In this document: positions 10,982 to 24,900 of the stretch, in pieces | Layout: the number at the start of each line of letters is the position of its first letter | Position numbering within the stretch: position 1 is the first letter of the stretch | NCBI GenBank assembly: GCA_037389465.1 | Contig: JAZARR010000082.1 | Span: forward strand, 5,878,501-5,942,500 | Length of the DNA: 64,000 nucleotides | Origin: Baylisascaris procyonis | Lineage: Eukaryota; Nematoda; Chromadorea; Rhabditida; Ascarididae | Direction of reading: 5' to 3' | The notes under the pieces: model-generated | Databases searched by the model: none | Told to the model about the DNA's origin: nothing | Seen by the model: the letters and a program-made list of their open reading frames with translations, nothing else | Program-made: the position numbers and the translations under genes

Positions 10982-11209
10982 CTACGATTTGATGATCTGT
11001 TTAGTCGGCACTCTTTGATGCGGTTCAACAGGCCACGCATCAATTGCATCATCATGCACATCATATCTGCGATGATCTCTCCCTCTATGGTGTACCGACA
11101 TTTGAGAGATCATCACCAAACCCTGCTCAATAACATTTTCTATACTCGATTGTAACTCTATATGGCCGGCTATGAAGTCACTCAAAGGGTTGGGTAATTG
11201 TTCGGCTAA
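10982..11209 (-). CDS. Possible exon or decayed coding fragment (minus strand, EQLPNPLSDF frame)
   Basis: After a plausible minus-strand acceptor (AAGTGTTTAG, about 11210) a frame reads EQLPNPLSDFIAGHIELQSS, then IENVIEQGLVMISQMSVHHR, and ends VPTKQIIKS and a stop. Residue content is balanced and unlike the Phe/Ile/Tyr-rich chance frames around it. A second open stretch lies just upstream (about 11223-11319, CFKEGANPVIICGYNRRKQI), but the gap between them is too short for a normal intron, which suggests decay. No family is recognised. Confidence 0.25.
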   Translation of the reverse strand, partial: LAEQLPNPLSDFIAGHIELQSSIENVIEQGLVMISQMSVHHRGRDHRRYDVHDDAIDAWPVEPHQRVPTKQIIKS

Positions 11210-12403
11210 ACACTTAAAAAAAATGTCCCGACTTTGTTGATCTTATTTGCTTTCGCCGATTATATCCACATATGATGACCGGATTTGCCCCCTCCTTGAA
11301 GCACTAAAGAGGTAAATTCAATTTTGCGTGTATACGGTGATGTTTCGATAGAGAAGCGAAAATTAGGAGTTGTGAATGATGAGGCAAACTAAAATTTACA
11401 TTGTTATGTCATATTGCAATGAAGCGTGCAAAACGAGATTCCTATACTATCGACCGCCAACATGCAAGCGTGATCTCATACTGACACCTCTAAAACCCGT
11501 ACGAGCAAATGCATTAGCCAGTTAAATTTAGACCAATGGCGCGATCAATTCAGCGGTTAAATAGTATCGTCAAAATTGTATCACTGATCAATGATGCAAT
11601 AGCAGCACTCATCGAATCTAGACATCTGTAGTAGTGCTTGATGCAAGAGTAGCGTTCGGTTTGTCTTGAGCTACTCGGGAAATTTTTGCGATTTTTATGT
11701 AGCATTCGATATTTTATTATTGAAATGTTAGGAAATATTTTTACACGATAAGTATAGATTTTCCATCGTTACACTTTTTTTTCTAATTTTCTTTTCAAGT
11801 GTAATTCTAGTTGTTTTTTATTTCTTCTTGCTAGCCTAAATTGCTTTAGTAATATGTAATTTGAAACATCAGCTAACCTTAGTAGAATAAAGTATTTGTA
11901 GTGAATGCTCATCACAAGAGTTTCATTATGAGACCTACTATTCGATTGCACTGATATCGTTTCGAGCTATGCAACCTAGTGACATCAATTAGAATTCTAT
12001 GCGATGAAAAGATTGTCCTGCAGATATGCGTATGGAGGACTATCGTAGTTTAAAGATAAGACCACGGGCATAATGATATGATAAGTGGAATTTGGGGCAT
12101 TATTACTCGTGATACTTCCTCGAAAAGTAGAGACACCAGAATAAACCCATTATTCATAGCAGATAATATTTCTTCATTTTATTCTTGCATTGTAAAAATT
12201 ATTGAGAAAAAATTATACTAATAACTTCTATTTCACTTGCGAGTATGTGACTGTCTCAGAAACTAGAACGTCAAAAGAAGTGAGTACTCAAAAAATGACA
12301 TAGTCATGTAAAAGCAACGGTTGAGAAGCTGTCCAATTTACCTTTATAAAATCTCTTTGCTTAGACGTAAGGTATGCGCGCAATAAGCAATGACTCAACT
12401 TAC

Positions 12404-12598
12404 GATATGAAACTGTAATAAATGATCCTCACATGAAGTATTCGGACTGCAATATCGCAACCATAGCCGAAGGAAAATAAATGTTCGTATTTGCCGCATG
12501 AATTGACAAATTTGCTTGTTCGATTGCGAATGTTTAAATCTTCCCGCTTCAACTCCCTCAAGTATAAAGTTCTAAGCGGTATCTGATAGATGAGCATT
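12404..12598 (-). CDS. Possible exon (minus strand) with both splice signals
   Basis: The minus strand shows an AGTAG acceptor, an ATG at 12597, a 65-codon open frame and a perfect GTAAGT donor after 12404. The frame includes IPLRTLYLRELKREDLNIRN, then RTSKFVNSCGKYEHLFSFGY and GCDIAVRILHV. The charged first half looks coding. No domain is recognised. It could belong with the fragments at 12.7-12.95 kb and 11 kb. Confidence 0.3.
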
Positions 12599-12719
12599 CT
12601 ACTTATCGGGAAAAGGATTTATAATAGCGAAGGAGGTGGATTTATACAAATTTATCTATGAATGTGTTCATTTTTGAGAGGAAAAATCACAACGAAATCG
12701 TTGACAAAAAAAAAAATTG

Positions 12720-12954
12720 TTGTTTAATTCAAAATGGGCGAATGCTGTAGGCGAATGCTGTAGAGCTTCGACGATGAGCCCTTTGGGAGGTCGACTCGAA
12801 GGTTGTGCCTGTAATTGAACAACTTGTCGCACATACGACCAACAGCATCTTTTTGTGTCGTATATACTCTTCAAATCCTCTTCAATAAAGCAAACTTTTG
12901 AGAGAATGCTTGTTGCTTCTTGGCCACTAAACTTTTGATCATATTCGGAAATTA
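12720..12954 (-). CDS. Possible exon or decayed coding fragment (minus strand, WSYVRQVVQ frame)
   Basis: On the minus strand an open frame of about 78 codons reads DQKFSGQEATSILSKVCFIE, then EDLKSIYDTKRCCWSYVRQV, then QAQPSSRPPKGLIVEALQHS. GC content rises here compared with its flanks. Near its end the 14-base unit GGCGAATGCTGTA(G) is duplicated in tandem (about 12736-12762). No good donor follows; the frame runs into a poly(A)/poly(T) stretch. No family is recognised. Confidence 0.3.
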
Positions 12955-12999
12955 TTCAATCACATAGTTGAAAAATCCGTTTAATAAATACTATGAGTA

Positions 13000-15810
13000 A
13001 TTAAGTTGCAGTATACGAAAACGTTAGTGCAATTAATTAATTCAATTACGGTAGAACAAAACTATGGTAGAACTTTTATTTTCGTAATCTGTAGGTTATT
13101 TAATTGTTAGAAAAAATGTTATTGAAATTTGTCACTGAAAAATGAAGATATATAGGTTTATTACGATTGGTTCAGCCAAAAAGAAACGTAAAAAAATTGA
13201 TGGTTTATTTTCATCATCACTTGAAATTGGGTAATTCGACAAAATTTTAATTTACTGATAAATGGATATAATAGAAGAAAAGATTTCATAGAAGGCTAAA
13301 AGCTTATATTTTACAGTAACAACCCAGCCAATTATCTCTCATCTAAAATGTGCAAAGAAGTGAGAATGTTACAAAACGAATTGAAAAATGGAAATATGCG
13401 AATTAATTTCGTAGTCGGTGTATATAAACGATAACCATTTGCATAGCCATCTTAATGTATTATAAATTACTTTAAATGCCCAATTTTGACAATTGTATAT
13501 CTTCGCGAACGTATGTATGTCTGTATGTGTCGGTTGGTCTGTCTGTCTGCCAGGAGTTTCCGACGAGAAAATCAATAAAAATAAACTTGAAAGGCACAAT
13601 CTATGCGATAGTGCGATCTTATTATAATACGACATTTCATATATAGCTATCAATTTTGTAAGCATTTATAGACGTCTAATTGTGTGAGGAAGTTTGTGCG
13701 CATTTTACACTTGCCATTTTCCACTTTTTTTCTCATCAATCGAACTATAGAAACGCGAATAGGCGATATTTTTATGAGCTTTTGATATTTTTGATATGAG
13801 CTTGATAGCGAATAGGCGATTCAGATTTCAGATATCAGTCAAAATCTGAAGACACTTTTTTGAATATTTAATTTTTTTCTTTGGGGAAACTGGTTAATCA
13901 GTTGAAAGAAACATAAAACCACATCAAATGCCACCACGTTTGGCACATTTCTTCTAGTTGTTTGTCATAGATTTATTAGTTCCGTCAAATCATGCGTCGG
14001 ATCATTTTGAAATCAGAAGAAAACTTTTTGCTTATCATGAATGAATCGTATCGTTTATTTAAAAAATAAAACAAACATTGTAGATAAAAATATTCTAATC
14101 CAAAATTAGGTGCAAATAAAAGTTAATTTTAGGTGGAATGATTATAAAATAGAAGTGAAATCTTGAGAGACGTGAAATTAATCCACATCTTATGGCACAG
14201 CGACTGAGAAAAAAAAACAACCATTTCATAGATTCTTGGCCAATTGTTGTTCAAGTTATACACCTCATATATAATCGTTACAAATTTCTCGAGAAATTTG
14301 TACGTCAAATTTATCATGCATTATTTCGAATCCTCTTGAAATGATACAAAGCCGATATACCTATGTAGGTGAGCATATGTTCTTTGTGTATATATGTGTG
14401 CATCTATCAAAAAATACTATAGCCGATAAAGCATGATGTGACAGTGTGGAAATTATAATAGGATGTTATAATTTCGCTTAGTTCAGTGGACTATTCAACC
14501 AGGATTTTGTTTCGCTGCTAATCTTTTAATGCCCATTATGGGTTTTTTTTTGCAATTCAACTTGTACTAAATGAAAATTTTATTATCAGATTTCATTTTC
14601 TGAAAATCTCTCATCCTTCGAAAACCGTTTATCGATATTATTTTTTGATTCATTTCATTTCTGCTGAAAAAAAGATCTTAGATGTAAATTATAGTGACTT
14701 CCTTTCATACATATAAATTTACTTGATCAATCAGCGAATAGGTGAGTTTTCGAATGAGAAATTCACATAAGCGAAAGATAGCTCATAAGGGGGCGTCGGC
14801 CATTCATCCTTCCTCCTTTCCTCCACCTCCATCCTTACCTATAATTTGGAATCGCGCGAGAGATCACACTAGAATCTTCGAATTTGACTATTTCAAACAT
14901 TGCAATTGGGTTGGCCAAGAATAAATATCTCTTATATTGCGCCATAGAGGAATCAACGTTGAAACTATATTCACTGAGTTCACATTTTTCGTTACGATCT
15001 CTGATTGCTGCTCTTTATTTTATACTTATATTGGAAAATTATCCACCTACACGCATCATTTCGGGGATTTTTTTCGCATAAATCCTTCTGTAAATGCGGG
15101 AAGCGATATTGAATTTGCATAGAGGGCATTTGCCGACGAAAAGGATTAGCGAGCGTGAAGTTTCTTTGTGTGAATGCTTGCTTTATGGTGAGCCATAATT
15201 AGAGAGGCGGCCGATTGTAAAAAGATATGATACTATGCTTAAGGGCACTTGACGTTGCCTACTCGTCGACCCTACGTTTTACATATCGCTTCATTTTCTT
15301 ATTTTTTGCGTTCGCTAGCAAGTTCGTCTATCTATTCAGTGATATTTTCCTGTTACGATTAAATGAAGAGTTCGATAAATTCACGTTGAAGTGAATATTT
15401 ATAAGGTGTAGCCATTTCGCTTATTCGCTACTTCCTTTGAAATATTTTTTAAGCTTTTTTTCAAGTGAATTAGAAATTGAATAAAATACCATGAAAAGTG
15501 AGTTGTAGGGTCATATAACTTGAAATCTCGAGGAAGCCCTTAATAAAATTAAAACTCCTTCTTGATGATTTCTCTTTGAAGTTTCGTTTTTTGAAATGAT
15601 AATAGTGAGCATTTTCGAATGTCAGGATGCCTTAATAGTTCGATGATTCGAATGGGAATTGACATTTCGCTCTTGTTAGCGTATTTCTGGAAAAGCCAAC
15701 ATTTTCCTATGAAGGGTCCTTGTTGCCCATACGTTATGTTAAATTAAGTGGTCAGTAAGAAATTTGAGCTTTTATTCTCAATAATGTTCATACGCTTCGA
15801 GGTGGCACCT
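13000..15810. other. Intergenic DNA, no gene recognised
   Basis: AT-rich, with chance-like open frames on both strands. Slightly GC-richer patches at about 14,790-14,870 and 15,120-15,320 have no conserved coding frame and could be regulatory, but nothing specific is visible. Confidence 0.45.
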
Positions 15811-15811
15811 T

Positions 15812-15959
15812 AGTGGTCTTACTTCAAAGTGTTTCGAGATGCCTTACAAGCTTTAGCTCCTTCTCAAAGCGGAAATGGATTGGAACTTATAATATCTGAA
15901 TTTCTTATGCGAACTGCTTGGGAAAGAACTATCACTTCTTATAGGATCTTCATCTTCAT
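15812..15959 (+). CDS. Possible isolated exon (WSYFKVFRDALQ frame)
   Basis: After the acceptor-like GGCACCTTAG a frame opens as WSYFKVFRDALQALAPSQSG and continues NGLELIISEFLMRTAWERTI. A possible donor (CTT|GTATAA) lies at 15960. The residues look coding until about 15,930, then become repetitive. The WSY[FV][KR]...LQA pattern loosely resembles the minus-strand frame at 12.72-12.95 kb, so both may come from one decayed gene or mobile-element family (inference). Confidence 0.25.
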
Positions 15960-18900
15960 CTTGTATAAGATCTATCACTTCTTCATTTTGTATAATTTTC
16001 AGTTGAAATTTGCATACTTCACTCTATTTCTACTTCTTTATACGAATTGGCACAATTTGACTCTTATTTGAAACGTTTAATTCCATTCCTAATTGGAATG
16101 GCTTCAATGAATTCCCTTGCACTAATAGTTAAAATTTAAGAGTGCCGATCTTGAAAGCCTGAACGAGTTGTTTAAATTTTTGAGTCAGATAGCAAGGAAC
16201 GATTTTACAAGCACTTAAAAAAGTAGATATTTATCGCTGAATAATCACACCCTGAGGATTGCCCTCAAATCGTCATTAATCCTCGACAGTATCGTTGAGG
16301 TTTTTATTCATAACTATGAAATCTCTATAAACAACATCATTTCTGTTGCTCATTTTTTATTAATGAAACTCCTAGAATTCGAGCTTCTCAAAGTTTCATA
16401 AAATTGAGGCTCCTATTGGTGGCAATATTTTTGAAACAAAAACTTTCTGCTGCAAATGCATAAAAATCTAAATTGTAGTTTTGCGGCTGAATTCTTTGAA
16501 TTTTTCAAAAATGTCCAAAAATTGTGGTAATTTTTTGAATTTTATGCAACAAATTCACTTTTTTCCTTTAATCACGTGGTACTTTTTAATGGAATAAAAA
16601 TCTATTGTTTAAAATTAATGTTTATAATTTGAAATTAACATAAAGGAAGAAGAGGATTAGCGTAAAACCTAATGAAAAATTGTTAGCAATTTATTTTTGT
16701 TTGTGAAGGATTGAATCAACAAGTTGAGAAGCTCTTCACTCATATTTATTAGGGGCTATTTTTTGCTTGCTTTCAAATCTATATCCGTGCGGTGATTTGT
16801 GCCCATAACTGATATAAGAGAAAAAGTTTTCCCGCTGGGAATGTAAGAAATTCCCAAGCTGTACGCACAGAGAGCATACGCACATACTGATAGAGGTGTA
16901 CTTTCAGGAAAAAATAGAAGTGTGCTTTTGAAAATGTTTATTAGTTACATAAGCAAAAAGATAAAATCGAGATTTTTTTTTTCTATGAAGATAGCCTTTT
17001 CTTAGGATATACTCTTTACAAATGCGATCTATTTTTACTATCTTCTTGTTCATTTTTATATTTTATTTTGCACTCATAGTTCTTAAATAACCTCATGTTT
17101 TCAATTAATGGTGCATTTAAATAATTATATTACAATATTACGTAGAAAGAAATGAACGCTAGTCTTTAGGTAATTTAGAGCAAAAAATTCCGCTGTTGCC
17201 ATATTTTATTCGATACTCTTCTAATTCTTAGCGGAATGAAGAATCTCAAACGAAAAAGAAAAGAAAAACGAAATAAAACTGAATGATACAAATTTTCTCA
17301 AAAATAAGAAAAATATACAAAAGAAGATTCTCGAAAAATATTAAGATCAAGAGCAAATACGAGGGAAAACTGAACTGCAATGATTTTGTTAAGTGATAAG
17401 TAGTCATCTCACTAAATAAACGAAGTGATGTGATAAGGAAAACTTTGTTTTCGAATCTTAAAATTTTGACTAATCGTAACACAACTTTGACTTTTGATTA
17501 ATTTAATCGAAAATGGAATTTAGAAAAAAAATTTGACTTAATATTAGGAAAATGTAGTAGGAAAAGGAAGCCTTTTGGTAGAGACAATTGAAGTGTAGGC
17601 CATCATTCGGAAGGCGCGTAGATTTGAGACTCGTACAAAAGACTCCGCCCATTCATCGCATATGGGTGCACGATTTGTGTCGATTATCTATACGTTTCGT
17701 GCTATGTTAGAGTTCTTTGAGTTGAGTGACCGACCGGTTGCGGGTTGACTCGTCAGAATTAATGACTGATTTATGACATCGTTTTTGACGCGTTTTTTGC
17801 GCTTTGCTACACATAGATTGATGCTCTTTTACGAGACGCTTGTCCAATTCATATACTTGTACGTGTGTTTTATATGTCTCTTGTTTATCCTATGATATAT
17901 TTATTTATCATCACCTATATTCTAGTGACAATTTTTCTAACTAGAAGAAACAAGGAACACCTATCATTAACTAATTCAGTGAGCAGTTGACGAATATTTC
18001 TGCTCATTGATAAAATTACGATCTTTCGCAGATTTGAGCTTGATGGATAAATGCGTCCATCGATTTACTTTTTCTTTCAATTTTCTTTCCTCTAACTAAT
18101 TAGACCAATTGGATGATTTAATGAAGGAAATATTTGAACAAATTTATGGTAAAATCTGAAAATTTATTTCTGAATTAAGTTTGATTATTTCCAATTCGCT
18201 GATTTCGATTTAATCAAATATCATGGAAAAATTTTAATGATCGACGTCTCGACTTTTTTATACTTTGATTTCTTTTGTATTTTTATATATTTTCGAAGTT
18301 ATCGTTGAAATTTATTAGTAAATTCATTCATATAAATAGTTGAAGTATTTCTGGCCAATATGAAAAATCTCACTGCTTGATAAATCTATACAAAACAAAT
18401 TTTAGGCGAGTTTGATTCCGGAGCTAACTCCTCACTGTTCAAGAGTGTTGAAAAAAAAAATCAATAATTTTGAGCATTGATGAAATATACGATCGTCGAT
18501 GCTATCAAATTTGCTTCGATAAATTTATACTAATAAATTTTTTTTAAAAATATATTAAAATTACCACTTTTATTTTAATCGCCGAATTATTTCTTTTTCT
18601 AACATTATAAGTTGTCACTGCAAATTTTTATTTTAAATCGTATATTTTGCATTCATAAGTAAATATTGTATTATGTTGTCACTTTAAGTGATGAAAATTA
18701 TCGATTTTTTTTTCTACTAACTTGAAAAGTTTCTTGAAAACTTAAATTTTAGACGACTCGTAATATTTATAAATAACGCGAATTTGAATAACCAAAAATA
18801 TTCGTGGTAAACTTTCTGCTACTTAATAGTGCTTTCATATGGTATTTATTGGAAGCGAATATAATATTGTATAATTCGATGCTATTTTAATGAATATTGG

Positions 18901-21900
18901 CTGTTCTAAGTAAGAAAAACTTGAACTATTTTATTCTTGATGAAATTTATCGGGAGAATTTCATGTTATATTTATTGATTCGATAGCGAATTGTAAGAGT
19001 TAGCAATAATGGAATATTTTTACTGCTTCAATTTTTTATTTCTAACAATTTTTTAAAATATATTATTTATCATCTATAGAATTACGATACTTAAATCACC
19101 TGTCAATATTGTTTCCTAATTGCATTAGTTGAGTAACGCGTACATCGAGTGCATTAGTGAGAGTGTTTTCCGCTAGCTAGCTGAATCTTTCTCTAGCTTG
19201 AGGATATTCGGCAATGAAAATCGAATTATAGGGCTGCAATTGGCGCATTTCGTCGCTAAATGGTATGTGGCCCCAGGCTCTACGGTCTTCGCCCAAGCAA
19301 ATTCAACCCATCGAACAGATGTATCCACTTTTCCACATGTTTCCCCTCAATAATAAACGCATCTCTATTGGATTTCCTTTCTAATATTACACCACTAAAG
19401 AGGTCATAAATTAGAACAACACCTCAATCTGTTTTATGCTATGAATATTCTCACGGATCTTACTTTACTTAGAATAATAACAAAAATTCTCTGGGTAGGA
19501 AGTCTTTACGCTTTGAAATTCATGGAGAAATTATTGACTGTATTACTTTTTAAAAGTATTTTTAAAATTTCTTATTAAAACTTCACCCATCACTTGAAAA
19601 AATGCTTTGATTTCGAAGTTATCGTTTATCAGTTATAAAAATAATAGAAATTTTTTTATTTGTTTAATATTATTTTTTCTTTTTTTTGCATTTATCGCGC
19701 ATTCTAAATCATCGTTCGTCAAATGGTAAAATCGTGGAACTTAATTTTTTTTTGCATCTTCTTACAGAACCTCAATGTCTTTGTATGAGGAATTCCTACG
19801 GTAGCCGAAAAGAATAGATGCACTTTGTACAAATAGAAATCTTAAAAAATTTACTAACTGGAAGTAATGCTGAAACCTACCTTTCTTAATTTCTATATAA
19901 GATAAGATACTTCGTAGTTTATTTATTTAAAGAGGCAAACTTCATTGAACTCATTTAGAGTAGTCGTTTCCGCAGAAGATAAATTTTTTCTTAACAATTT
20001 TTGAAAGCATTATTGGTGAAAAAAATTTCCAACTTCTATCATTAAAGAAAATATAATCTTTGCCTACTGTTTACTATTCCATAAAAAAATTCTGTTATTA
20101 ATTTTCTCATAATAGTAGGAAACCAATTTTGTCTATCGATGCTATAGTAAAAGCATGCTACTGTAGATCGAGTCATTAGTGTTTTATCAGCAATACTGTT
20201 AGCAATTGATAATTGCTTATCAGAGCAACAACAGTTTGAAATATTCTATAGTGTATTATAATAAATTATTGTAATGCCGTTGAAGTGTGACGTTAGAAAA
20301 AAATTTTAAATAGAAAATCGCTATGAAAGGAGTGACTTTTAATGATGTCGCAAAATACTGAGTAATAAATTATCATTAAAGAATTATCATCAATTCAATA
20401 GGAAATATTGAGGAATAAATATGAGGAAAAAATTTTATTTATTGTTCTAAATAGTCATAACTATCAAGGAGTAAGTAAAACTTCATTGGGAATATCACGA
20501 AATGACTAACGTCCAGCTTGTAAATGATTGTGGTCACTAGATTTTAAGAAAGTGAACAATTGTGTAATCTAACTAATAATAGATGCGAGAAAATTTTTCA
20601 ATAAGAAAGTTTTCAATAAATATTTGGAGCGATAAGAGAGTATTCATTGTTTTTATCTCATTAGGGTAAGAGATGTAGATAACATAATTTGTGAATTTAT
20701 TTTGTACTCATATCATTCGCTTTAATTTTTACATATGAGAGAGGAATTCATCTCATATGTATAGGAACTAATGATTTGAATCTTTTTAAACTTATTGGGA
20801 AAAGAGTATTCTCATATCGAAATGAATAACACATTTTCCCACTTTTGCAGATATTAACCTAACAAGTGTGCCATCCTATGTATTTACGTAGTGGATAAGA
20901 TTTTTTGAGAGAGTTGATGTCGATTGGCAGCATGCCAAAGCATTTTTGAAACAACAAACGACTTGGATAATTCATGCAAAATATGTAATGTTAGCAAAGA
21001 GGGAAAAAAAGCGGCACACAAAATGGTAGAGGGAAGAGCAAGCACATTTCGATTTGCGTACGACGAACGCATTTCGCATTGTTGAACTACGATGCTAAAA
21101 CAGCCATCGATCATATTCCCTCCCTATGCAGATGGCATACTCTCATCAACATAAACCTCCGAATCGCTATAGCTAACATATCTTATTTGCAATGAAAGAA
21201 AACAACAAATCGGATTAGAAAAAAATCAAAAAAAGGTGTTACCACGGCATCAATTGCAATATTATGAAAGAACAATTCTATTTTTTTCTTCATTAGCCAA
21301 ACCTGGCCATTTCTTTGAGGTCTCATCCTTCTTTTTTTTTTTTTTCAGCTATGAAATTCTCTTTGATTATTATTATCCTTTTTCATGAATGATCCGAAAA
21401 TATCGCAATTTGTTGATAATTATTCATTTTAATCAATTTAACATGTGTCTAGTCTATAGATCTGAATATCTTCAGAATTTTTTTTCAAATTTATTTAATG
21501 AATAATTTGTTTCTCCATATTATTGCTCACTAAGATCTCCGAATAGCAACTTTTGAGCTAACAATGAGATCCTCGAGGAATCAAGAAAAATGAAGAGAAA
21601 TTCCTCGAAAATATTTCAGCTGAACAAGTAGTTTTGATTCCATCGATGACAAATATCCTCAGCCTCCGTTCCCTTAGAAATTTCCCCTCTCTTCGTTTAA
21701 TAATCTTCATGAATATGGTACCACAGTTAATATCTTGAACGAAATTGCTCCAGTATTTACTTATAAGACTTCTACAGCTTCAATTTCAATTGAGATTTGC
21801 GTAGATTTTGAACTTCAACCATTCGATATATACAAAAGCGCAGTTGAATTGATTCATAGCCGCGTAACGATTTGTTGGGTAAAGCAGCAAACGATTTGTG

Positions 21901-24900
21901 CGTATAAGCGGTGCTTTTTGGCTTGCTTACATCGATATGCATGCAGCATTCACTCTCTCTAAAAAAAAGCGCCCTCAGACGTGAAGGCGCGCAACTCAGA
22001 TAGTTCCCACATTGTTGTGATATCCTTCAGCTACTAACGGGTCGAAATTCATCTCTATTCCTTGTTCTGTTTTGTTTTGTTTTGTTTTTTTGTTTTTTTT
22101 TTTGGTGGCGAATTCGATTCTCACTACTTGGTGGCCAACTTCTTGCTGTTGTGCAACTTCAAGGAGCTATAAATTAAAAATTTCTTGCTTGTATCGTTAT
22201 ATAGCATCCACTGTCCATAAGAGCCTATTACTGTACACTAGTAGCCTAGCTTGAAGCTTTTTAGCGCGCGAGCGAGAAAGCACATCAAGCACAGTTGTTT
22301 CCTATTATTTTTTAAAATTGCGCGGAAAGTGTTGAAATTGTTTCTTTCTCCTTCTTAATGAAATGCACTATGAAAATTCTTGAAGGCACCTCATTCCCTT
22401 CTACATCCCACTCTCCCTTCTCCTACCCATCTCCTTTCCTTCCCACCACTCGAAGTATCTTCGTCTACAGCTTGCAAATATTTCCGTACTATTGCAATAG
22501 ACTGATTGTATCAGAAACTTACTATTTAATAGGGGGCAATTTGTTTTTCTTTCGCAATCTGTCGATCTTCAATCCTCGACAAATCGCATTAAGACCATTG
22601 TTGTATTGTATTGATGCGTATTTATTTGTTTTTCTCTATATCGGAATGGTTTCAGCTAGAGAATTGCTAAATCTAGAGTTTTGAATGGGATTGATGTGCA
22701 TAATTGATCAGTTCGATAGCACATATTGATCTATTGCCAATTGCCTTTTTAAACTTCCCTGAATAAGTGATGAATGAATGAACTAATTGACTAAGTAATC
22801 AATGTGAATTTCATCCACCGGAATGGCATAATTTTTGAAAAGGATTTTATTTATATCGATCGGATAACGATCGATGTTTGCTGATTGATGAATATCAACC
22901 TGATTGTATTCGTTGAACTCATTGTTGAATTATATGTGAAAATTTAGTGTCAATTATGATAATAAAAAATGGAATAGAATAGAATAGAAATTTTTGAAAA
23001 AAATTTTTTCAATACTAATATATATTTCGATTCAATTATTATATCTTTCCATATTCTTATTCATTCGTCGTTTTTTTTTTTTTTACTAATTGTCCTAATA
23101 TTGATGACATTCATGTGAACGTCGATTCGATATCAATACCCGATCAACACATTTTTCCTTTAATCATTGCTGGGATGTGCACACAACTGTAAATGTAGGC
23201 GCCAGAATGCCGAGCAATGCGCTTTTTTTTCGCCCAACTGCAATTGTCTTAAAGAGAAAATTTTTGCACTCTTTCATTAAGGGGATTTTCGAGTGATTTT
23301 TATCGATTTTTCTGTGATTGATCACTTCTGCTTGAACGTATACTGATTGGCAAAGCATTTGTATACAATGATAGAACGAGCGATAATATCAGAACTAATG
23401 TTGAAAATTTTTGTATATTGGCAACAAAATTCTTCCGTTCTTTTCAACGGAAATGCTGCTAAATTTGTTATTCTCTTTATTGATGACACATTTCTACAAC
23501 AATCACTCAATCGTTTTCTCGATTTACTTCTTTCAGTGATGTGAAATAGTCGAGCAGTAAAACAAATCTTATGTAGCAAATAATGAATTTTATTTGTGCA
23601 TGTATGATTATCGTTCATCTTTTAACACAACCCCCCCCCCCCTTCTCCGATCCCAGCTCCTATCTCTACTCGTACATAGATGGTACCTAAATTATGATTG
23701 CTGCAAATGACCTCAACACAGGGATTGAGTGCAGAATATAGAGGAAGTGGAATATTTCTTTAGAGAAATTCTTAAAGGTCAAACAAAAATAAATTGAGAA
23801 AGCAAATTTGATTTAGTTTTTTTTTTTTCCACGGATATTCAATCAGAAACGAGAAAACTTGGTTGATTGGTTGTGACTGAGCGATCAACCACACAAACAT
23901 TGTTTATATTTGGAAATTAATAAGTAAACGACAAATGAATATGCATTGACATACAGTATGCAAAATAAGTATAGTGGAACACGATTCGATCAAGCCGTAT
24001 ACGAAATGATACAGTATTGAATTTGAGCACCAGGCTAAATTATGCAGCATTCTTCAATAGTTGAAGCATTAAAGAGTACTGTATCATAAGAGACTATGGT
24101 CTTTATAAGAGCTGGATGCATTTACGAGGTGAATATCCCGTATTTCATACTGTGATTATTTTGGTTACTAAATGATATTTTTATTAGCGATGCAAGTTGT
24201 GGATGCAACTTGAGGCAGATGCTGGAATACTTTGGGTTTTTTTTTCTATGCGAAGAATGGTCGATCCATTCGTGCTGAATTGACGGCAATTCGTTGAAGT
24301 GGAGACCGAAAGGACACTTACCACCCCCTGCTGAGGGCCATTCCGAGAATTTGCCAATTCCGCTCTCTTATCTTGACATTTGAGAGGATGAGAGCTTCAT
24401 TGATCATTTGGTCATTTTCAAGATCTGTCAAAGAAGCTCAAAGTAACTGGCATCGTTACATTACGAACAACTTGCTGATCCCATATTTTACTATTGCGAA
24501 GATTGCTTTTATGGTGATCAATTCCTTTTTTTAAATTATATGGACAATTATTACCATCATCGCATTTTCCTTCGTGAAATATTTATCTTCTTCTTTGAAG
24601 TTTTGGATTTTTTCTGAAGAATTCTTTACAATATCATGAACTTACTTCCGTGATACTCGGCTAATGCTCGCTTGCATGTTTGTTTAAAACTTTGTCATTG
24701 TTAAGTGATGCTTCTTTCCCTTCTCGCCTTTGTTCTTTACAACCAGCCGATCTGTAGTTAAAAAAATCCACTTATCGAATACACAGGCACCTTATATCTA
24801 TGAAATTGCTTCATATCGAGTGATGAGGACAACTTACTGTCATAAAGAAAAGCGGTTAGAAACCAGTATTTGCTACTTTAGGAAAAGAAAAATATGATGC

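Noticed and set aside
10843..11064. Minus-strand frame MMCMMMQLMRGLL
   Set aside because: Overlaps the better frame at 10,982-11,209 in another frame and has a low-complexity start.
22358..22684. 108-codon plus-strand frame
   Set aside because: Low-complexity Ser/Pro/Phe/Tyr composition from pyrimidine-rich DNA; no splice context and no domain.
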